Source: an uncultured Ruminococcus sp. (lineage in GTDB: Bacteria > Bacillota > Clostridia > Oscillospirales > Acutalibacteraceae). From it: 5,900 bases of DNA. Every line of letters starts with the position of its first letter. Within the stretch, counting starts at the first letter, position 1. The stretch lies in NCBI GenBank assembly GCA_902767285.1, contig CACXHC010000247.1, forward strand, positions 1 through 5,900, written 5' to 3'. Shown here in pieces: positions 1 through 4,460 of this stretch. The position numbers and the translations under genes are program-made. Under the pieces are notes generated by a model, which was given only the letters and a program-made list of their open reading frames with translations, was not told where the DNA came from and did not search any database.

Positions 1-1
1 A

Positions 2-310
2 GAACGGGAACTCGCAACAATAAAGGTACTGGGATTCTACGACAGAGAAGTCCATTTTTACATCAACAAAGAAATAATGCTTTTGACTGTTACGGCTACT
101 CTGCTCGGTCTGCCTACGGGTGCTTGGCTTTGCGGACTTCTTACCGATATTCTGAAAATGCCTTCGCTGTATTTTCAGGTGTACATAGAGCCTGTGTCCT
201 TTGTATATTCAGGTGCGATAACATTTCTTTTTTCGCTTTTGGTCAACATTATAATGCACCGAACATTGGATTCGATAGACCCCGCTGAGGCTCTTAAAAG
301 CATAGAGTAA
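2..310 (+). CDS. ABC transporter permease, FtsX/MacB-type, C-terminal fragment (5' end outside window)
   Basis: This is the last 102 codons of a membrane permease; the reading frame is open to the left window edge. The fragment begins with the cytoplasmic motif RELATIKVLGFYDREV (residues 2-16 of the visible part), typical of the segment just before the penultimate membrane helix of FtsX-like permeases. Two hydrophobic helices follow, at about 27-48 and 67-86, separated by a short loop. The end, DSIDPAEALKSIE, is the usual C-terminal signature of this family (variants of 'PxEALK'). Such permeases pair with an ATPase to export lipids, peptides or antibiotics, or to act mechanically on the envelope; the substrate cannot be told from this piece. 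The ATG at 77 lies inside the conserved region and is not the real start. It converges on the TetR-family gene, which could in principle regulate this transporter, but nothing in the sequence shows that. Confidence 0.88.
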   Translation, partial: ERELATIKVLGFYDREVHFYINKEIMLLTVTATLLGLPTGAWLCGLLTDILKMPSLYFQVYIEPVSFVYSGAITFLFSLLVNIIMHRTLDSIDPAEALKSIE

Positions 311-323
311 CAACAACCGCCCT

Positions 324-346
324 TCAGAAAATTAATCTGATTTTTT
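324..346 (+). terminator. Possible weak intrinsic terminator after the permease gene
   Basis: TCAGA (324-328) and TCTGA (336-340) can form a 5 bp stem with a 7-nt loop, followed at once by six T residues (341-346). It lies 14 bp after the permease stop codon and overlaps the last codons of the convergent tetR-like gene. The stem is short with only two G-C pairs, so terminator activity is uncertain. There is no T-run in the opposite direction, so it would serve only the plus-strand transcript. Confidence 0.35.
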
Positions 347-907
347 CACACCCGAAGTTATAATATCGAGAAGTATCTGCGATATTTCCTCAGGTGTTTC
401 TGCGAAATCATCATCGAGCCAGCATTGCATAAGTCCTACACAGCCGTTTACCACGAACGCATTGTAAAGTGCGGCACGCTGTTTTCCGCCCATTTCGCCT
501 ACATATTGGTTGATTGCAAAACATCGGTCGTTAACGAGTTTCTTTATGTTGTTAAAGAATTTCATATCACAGTTTTCGCTGAAAAATATTCTGCACATAT
601 TAGCATTTTTTTCAAGAAAACTGAATATTTCGACGAGATAGGGATAAAGCTCATCACTGCTTTTAAGGTCTTTTCCGTTCAGAACGTTGTTGAAATCGTT
701 GAAAAAACGATCCTCGGTTTTGTGCAGTAAATCATATACATCTGTGTAATGAAAATAGAACGTACCTCTATTTACGTCTACAAGCTCCGTTAATTCTTTG
801 ACTGTTATTTGGTTGATTGGCTTTTTTTGTAGCAGTAAAAGCAATCCGTCTTGGATTCTTTTTTTTGTATTTCGTACACTTCTGTTTTCATCTCCGCTTT
901 TATTCAA
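332..907 (-). CDS. TetR/AcrR-family transcriptional regulator (TTG start)
   Basis: A 191-residue DNA-binding repressor, close to the usual TetR length of about 190-200. The N-terminal helix-turn-helix spans about residues 34-57: ITVKELTELVDVNRGTFYFHY is an unmistakable TetR_N signature, with the GTFYFHY recognition helix. The rest is helical. Its end (GCVGLMQCWLDDD, about 155-167, then TPEEISQILLDII) resembles the ligand-binding/dimerisation domain of Firmicute TetR proteins; the ligand is unknown. A longer version starting at TTG 925 is possible, but that start has no ribosome binding site, whereas TTG 907 follows GGAG (919-916) by 8 bases. I prefer 907. The gene has its own consensus promoter with a palindrome over the -10 box, so autoregulation is likely. 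It converges on the permease and is divergent from mcrB. Confidence 0.9.
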   Translation of the reverse strand: MNKSGDENRSVRNTKKRIQDGLLLLLQKKPINQITVKELTELVDVNRGTFYFHYTDVYDLLHKTEDRFFNDFNNVLNGKDLKSSDELYPYLVEIFSFLEKNANMCRIFFSENCDMKFFNNIKKLVNDRCFAINQYVGEMGGKQRAALYNAFVVNGCVGLMQCWLDDDFAETPEEISQILLDIITSGVKKSD

Positions 908-915
908 AAAAATCA

Positions 916-919
916 CTCC
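916..919 (-). promoter_or_regulatory. Ribosome binding site that decides the tetR-family start
   Basis: On the minus strand GGAG (followed by TGA) lies 8 bases before the TTG at 907-905. The alternative in-frame TTG at 925 is upstream of this site, so using it would place the GGAG inside the coding sequence. Confidence 0.7.
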
Positions 920-959
920 GTTCAATTTAATTATAATGAATTATAATCTAAATTTCAAC
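920..959. repeat. Imperfect 40 bp palindrome, probable TetR-family operator
   Basis: The arms GTTCAATTTAATTATAAT (920-937) and, on the opposite strand, GTTGAAATTTAGATTATAAT (959-940) match almost fully, with one substitution and a 2-nt insertion, around a 2-bp centre. The inner core is ATTATAAT repeated at 930-937 and 940-947; each copy is itself a perfect palindrome, and the two sit 10 bp (one helical turn) apart. The palindrome covers the -10 box and the predicted transcription start of the tetR-family gene, which is where an autorepressor would bind. Its role as an operator is inferred from position and symmetry. The high AT content means part of the symmetry could be chance. Confidence 0.6.
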
Positions 960-968
960 AAATGTCAA
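940..968 (-). promoter_or_regulatory. Promoter of the tetR-family gene (consensus sigma-A type)
   Basis: Read on the minus strand, a perfect TTGACA (968-963) is followed after exactly 17 bp by a perfect TATAAT (945-940). Transcription would start near 933, giving a leader of about 25 nt before the TTG start at 907. The -10 box lies inside the 920-959 palindrome. Confidence 0.85.
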
Positions 969-1046
969 GTTGATAAATTATCTTATAAACGGTTTTGAAA
1001 GGAGTTGCAGAAAAAGTTGCTTTTTATGATAAATAACAAAAAAGTG

Positions 1047-1075
1047 TTGACAACATTTAAAACGAATGGTATAAT
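1047..1075 (+). promoter_or_regulatory. Promoter of the mcrBC operon (consensus sigma-A type)
   Basis: A perfect TTGACA (1047-1052), a 17 bp spacer and a perfect TATAAT (1070-1075). Transcription should start near 1082, about 30 nt before the mcrB ATG. A ribosome binding site, AAAGGGGA (1096-1103), precedes the ATG at 1114 by 10 bases. I see no clear operator over this promoter; the only symmetry nearby is a weak 6 bp hairpin at 1011-1025. Strong unregulated expression is therefore the simplest reading. Confidence 0.85.
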
Positions 1076-1113
1076 GTGTTGAAGTTTAAAAGTACAAAGG
1101 GGACTAACATATT

Positions 1114-2910
1114 ATGGTCGACGAGGACGTTAAAAAAAATTTAAAAGAAGCATTAAACGCTGCTAACAAAGAGTTAGCTCCATTTGATAAAGAAAATATC
1201 GATTTGACAGATGTTGTGAAATATTTCAAGTGGAGAACAGAAAAAAATCCGGCAGTTTCTTCTGCTTTTGGAACAGGAATTGCAAATAGAAGTTGTGTTG
1301 GTGTTAACGAAGCATTAAAGCTATTCCGTATTAAATATCCTGATGTTGATGAAGCTTTTTATGAAGCTGACATTAAACCTGACATTATAGAATGTATTAA
1401 GAAAAGAAATGAATTTTATCAAAAATGCTATGAATATTTTAAAGACTTTTCGAAAGATAGAATATCGATTCAGGGATTAACCTTTATAGAGTGCTCGGGG
1501 ATGTATCCATCAGGTGGCAGTTCGTATACCCGAAAAAGTATTTATGCGTATTTTAAAGTTCCAAAATATTGTGATATACCTATTACTATTTCCGTTTCAG
1601 TTGATGAAAAAGGTATTTCGTGTTGGCTTGAGATAATCGTAAATAAATGTGAAAATAATTATGAGGAGATCTGCAAAATTTTTAATAAGCATACAAGAAA
1701 ACCACTTCCGAAAGATGGTTCGATTTCCTATAAATATGATGAAATAAACGGCAGAAAGAAGATAATTTGTCATATTGAATGTAATACTGAGGATGAGTAC
1801 AAAGAAAAAATCATAGTTGCTATGGAAACATTAAAAGAATATTATTATAGTACGGGGATTATGGAAATGAAAATCAAAGAAAAATTTAAATTACCTGATA
1901 ATATTGATGATCTTGAAAAAAATATTATTCTTTATGGCCCTCCGGGAACAGGTAAAACATACAATACATCATATCTTGCACGTTGGATATGCAATAATGG
2001 TGAAGTTAACGAAGCTGATAAAGAAGAGTATGAAAAATTTGTTGGTGAAGGAAGAATACGTTTTGTTACTTTCCATCAGTCTTACGGATATGAAGAATTT
2101 ATACAAGGTATTAAGCCTGTGTCTGCATCAGGAAATCTGAGCTATGAAGTACGATCGGGTGTATTTAAAGAATTTTGTGATACTGCAAAAAAAGATAAAG
2201 AAAAAAAATATGTGTTCATTATCGATGAAATTAATAGAGGCAACATATCTAAAATTTTCGGCGAGCTTATTACTTTGATTGAAACAAGCAAACGAGGAAA
2301 AGTTTCTGCTGTGCTTCCTTACTCGGGAAAGCAGTTTTCTGTACCTGAAAATGTTTATATTATAGGTACCATGAACACCGCCGACCGCTCTATTGCTATG
2401 CTCGATACTGCTTTGCGTAGAAGATTCAGTTTTATTGAGATGCTTCCCGATACAGATGTTCTTAATGGAATAGAAGTTTCCGGAATTAACATTTCAGCCT
2501 TGCTATCTACTATAAATGATCGTATAGAACTTATCTATGATAGAGAGCATACAATCGGTCATGCCTTTTTTACAGATTTGCTCGAAGAGGACAAGAGAAA
2601 AATCGAAACACTTGCCTCAATTTTTGAAAACAAGATCATTCCGTTACTGCAAGAATATTTTTATGACGATTACGAGAAAATCGATTGGGTTCTTGGTGGT
2701 AAAGGTATATTCGTAGATAAAAAAGATGTTTCGGGTATGCTGAAAAAAATCCCCGAAAGCATAGTTCCTGCAAATGATGGTAAAATTTACCGCATAAAAA
2801 CTAACCGTAGTGTATATTTAAATCCTAATAGTTATGAAACCGTAATATGTGGTATAAAACGCAAAGAGTCCACATCACCTGACGACCCGGAAAAGGTACA
2901 TCATGATTAG
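1114..2910 (+). CDS. mcrB: McrB-like AAA+ GTPase, DNA-recognition and motor subunit of a type IV restriction system
   Basis: A 598-residue protein. In the McrB family this subunit forms a GTP-dependent hexameric ring that recognises DNA, often methylated, and activates McrC. The AAA+ core fills about residues 265-525: Walker A GPPGTGKT (275-282), the family block FVTFHQSYGYEEFIQGIKP (317-335), Walker B FIIDEINRGN (368-377), the McrB signature MNTADRS (420-426), the arginine-rich ALRRRF (433-438), and late blocks IGHAFF (481-486) and IIPLLQEYFYDDYEKI (508-523). All catalytic motifs look intact. Residues 1 to about 260 should carry DNA specificity but match no domain I recognise (not evidently DUF3578/MrcB_N, EVE or B3); they look like a helical part (1-115) followed by an alpha/beta part (120-245). 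The ATG start has a ribosome binding site, AAAGGGGA. The gene overlaps mcrC by 8 bp. The N-terminal half is very AT-rich, suggesting acquired DNA. Confidence 0.93.
   Translation: MVDEDVKKNLKEALNAANKELAPFDKENIDLTDVVKYFKWRTEKNPAVSSAFGTGIANRSCVGVNEALKLFRIKYPDVDEAFYEADIKPDIIECIKKRNEFYQKCYEYFKDFSKDRISIQGLTFIECSGMYPSGGSSYTRKSIYAYFKVPKYCDIPITISVSVDEKGISCWLEIIVNKCENNYEEICKIFNKHTRKPLPKDGSISYKYDEINGRKKIICHIECNTEDEYKEKIIVAMETLKEYYYSTGIMEMKIKEKFKLPDNIDDLEKNIILYGPPGTGKTYNTSYLARWICNNGEVNEADKEEYEKFVGEGRIRFVTFHQSYGYEEFIQGIKPVSASGNLSYEVRSGVFKEFCDTAKKDKEKKYVFIIDEINRGNISKIFGELITLIETSKRGKVSAVLPYSGKQFSVPENVYIIGTMNTADRSIAMLDTALRRRFSFIEMLPDTDVLNGIEVSGINISALLSTINDRIELIYDREHTIGHAFFTDLLEEDKRKIETLASIFENKIIPLLQEYFYDDYEKIDWVLGGKGIFVDKKDVSGMLKKIPESIVPANDGKIYRIKTNRSVYLNPNSYETVICGIKRKESTSPDDPEKVHHD
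2891..2896 (+). promoter_or_regulatory. Ribosome binding site of mcrC inside the mcrB end
   Basis: AAAAGG lies 6 bases before the mcrC ATG at 2903, within the last codons of mcrB. The mcrB stop (2908-2910) falls after the mcrC start, so the two genes overlap by 8 bp and are very likely translationally coupled, which would help fix the subunit ratio. Confidence 0.6.
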
Positions 2911-4321
2911 TAATAAAAAAAGAAATCTGATAGAGGTCACCGAGTATCAGCGTATAGTTGACAAAAAGAAAATCGACTTATCTCAAATTAAGGACGAGGG
3001 AAAAAAGAGTTTATATGTTCCTATAGAGCCGAATATATATTCAGAGCTTAAAAATTTTGTTGTAGAGTACAACAGTTCATTGTCAAAGGACGATGATCCG
3101 CTGGAGTTTATAAAACCTATTTCTGACAAGCAAGCCCGAGAGGTTATACTCATTAAAAATTATGTCGGCTTAATAAAACTTAAAAGCGGTGTACAAATAG
3201 AGATACTTCCGAAAATCGAACTTGGAAATACAAAAAACGCCAAAGAAGAAACCAAAAAAATATTCGTAAAAATGCTGATGTGTTTGAATGGATTTCCGGC
3301 TAAATTATCCGGAAATGCTATGCTAAAAATCAAAAAAGGCATGACGATATTTGAGTTGTTTATCTCGATGTTTGTAGATGAAGTTCGCACTCTTGTTCAA
3401 AGAGGTTTGAAATCAGGGTATGTAACCCAAGAAGATAATTTGTATTTTTTTAAAGGTAAATTGAAAATGAACGAGCAAATAAATTACAATTTTGCTCATA
3501 AAGAACGTTTTTATGTCGAGTATGATGATTTCGTTCAAAACAGACCCGAAAACAGGCTTATAAAATCAACATTATTAAAACTGCTTCGAGTAACATCAGA
3601 TACGAGCAACTCAAAATACATCAAGCAACTTTTAACAGCTTTTGAAACAGTTGAACCTTCGTCTAATTACGAGCGTGATATAGCAAGCATTGTTATAGAT
3701 AGATCTACCGGTAATTATAGATTGCTCATGGATTGGGTAAAAGTGTTTCTATTTAACAAGAGTTTTACTAATTTTTCAGGTAATAACGAGTCACGAGCAA
3801 TTCTTTTTTCAATGCAGGATTTGTTCGAAGCTTATGTTGCAAAGCAAGTTGTAAGACTTTATACACCATTGGACTGGACGGTTTACCCTCAGCATAAGCA
3901 GTATTATCTATTCAATGAGCCTTCAAACATATTCAGAATTAAGCCCGATGTTGTAATTGAAAAAAATGACCGTCTTGTTATAATGGATACTAAGTGGAAA
4001 CGTTTAAATACATCTGCACATTATAATTATGGCATATCTCAAGGCGATATGTATCAGATGTATGCTTATTCCATGAAGTATTATAATAACAGAAAGCTGA
4101 AAACATTTCCCGAAGTTTGGGTGTTGTATCCTAAAACAGAAGAAATGATTAGCGTGTTGGATTCCGAAGATGACTGCACAATAAATTTTAAAGATGATGA
4201 AGGCGTAAAAATTCATGCTTATTTTTTGGACATCGAAAGTTTAGTAAACGATTCTGAAAATAACAGTTTAACGGAACTTCTTAAAAGAATAGAGTCTGAA
4301 CAGCCACCAGTCGAGGTGTGA
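2903..4321 (+). CDS. mcrC: McrC-like PD-(D/E)XK endonuclease subunit of a type IV restriction system
   Basis: A 472-residue McrC-family protein, clearly longer than E. coli McrC (about 350). McrC binds the McrB ring, stimulates its GTPase and cuts the DNA. The N-terminus has the family's opening phrase VTEYQRI (12-18). The middle has FKGKLKMNEQI (183-193) followed by VEYDDFVQNRPENRLIKSTL (205-224), matching the conserved McrC block (a 'YDEF..D...N..LK' pattern). The C-terminal nuclease fold shows LFEAYV (307-312), RIKPDVVI (345-352, D349) and IMDTKWK (360-366, D362 and K364), which give the PD...DXK active site. QGDMYQMYAY (380-389) is the typical motif after the active site. The nuclease therefore appears intact. 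The start ATG sits behind AAAAGG within mcrB. No methyltransferase accompanies the pair, which fits a modification-dependent system rather than a LlaJI-type one. Confidence 0.92.
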   Translation: MISNKKRNLIEVTEYQRIVDKKKIDLSQIKDEGKKSLYVPIEPNIYSELKNFVVEYNSSLSKDDDPLEFIKPISDKQAREVILIKNYVGLIKLKSGVQIEILPKIELGNTKNAKEETKKIFVKMLMCLNGFPAKLSGNAMLKIKKGMTIFELFISMFVDEVRTLVQRGLKSGYVTQEDNLYFFKGKLKMNEQINYNFAHKERFYVEYDDFVQNRPENRLIKSTLLKLLRVTSDTSNSKYIKQLLTAFETVEPSSNYERDIASIVIDRSTGNYRLLMDWVKVFLFNKSFTNFSGNNESRAILFSMQDLFEAYVAKQVVRLYTPLDWTVYPQHKQYYLFNEPSNIFRIKPDVVIEKNDRLVIMDTKWKRLNTSAHYNYGISQGDMYQMYAYSMKYYNNRKLKTFPEVWVLYPKTEEMISVLDSEDDCTINFKDDEGVKIHAYFLDIESLVNDSENNSLTELLKRIESEQPPVEV

Positions 4322-4460
4322 TTTTCATTAATTGTCCTTTTTGAAATATAAAAAATTTAAAAAAAGGGTGAGAGAATATTACTTTTATTTCGTCTAATTA
4401 TTGAAAAATAAAATACAGCAAAATATTTTTTGTTTTAGGTAAAATAAAGGAGGATTTAAT
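4322..4460. other. AT-rich spacer between mcrC and the LRR gene
   Basis: A 139 bp gap of mostly A/T runs with no open reading frame of note. CCTTTTT near 4336-4342 could pair with AAAAAAAGG near 4359-4367, but the stem is nearly all A-T and no T-run follows, so I do not call a terminator. The 3' part carries the putative promoter and ribosome binding site of the next gene. Confidence 0.6.
4401..4429 (+). promoter_or_regulatory. Putative promoter of the LRR-dockerin gene
   Basis: TTGAAA (4401-4406), a 17 bp spacer and TATTTT (4424-4429) give a plausible but imperfect promoter, with transcription starting about 25 nt before the ATG. In such AT-rich DNA a match of this quality can arise by chance, so this is tentative. 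A strong ribosome binding site, AAAGGAGGA (4446-4454), follows 6 bases before ATG 4461. Confidence 0.4.

Noticed and set aside
425..730. Open frame of 101 codons on the plus strand
   Set aside because: It is antisense to the clear tetR-family gene, has no ribosome binding site and shows no recognisable protein features.
798..998. Open frame of 66 codons on the plus strand across the tetR-family start and promoter
   Set aside because: It overlaps the regulator's coding start, operator and promoter in antisense and lacks a ribosome binding site.
1011..1025. Small hairpin AAAAAG-TTG-CTTTTT upstream of the mcrB promoter
   Set aside because: The 6 bp stem has one G-C pair and a 3-nt loop, and it sits between two divergent promoters with no transcript known to cross it. 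It is common in AT-rich DNA.
1026..1082. Possible 18-codon leader peptide upstream of mcrB
   Set aside because: It covers the -35 and -10 boxes of the mcrB promoter, so it would not be on the mcrB transcript. The GAAAGGAG at 997-1004 is too far from its ATG.
1114..4321. LlaJI-type or other type II restriction-modification system
   Set aside because: McrB/McrC homologues also occur with methyltransferases in such systems, but no methyltransferase gene is present on either side within the window.
4336..4367. Possible terminator hairpin after mcrC
   Set aside because: CCTTTTT and AAAAAAAGG could pair across a loop of about 16-18 nt, but the stem is nearly all A-T and no T-run follows.
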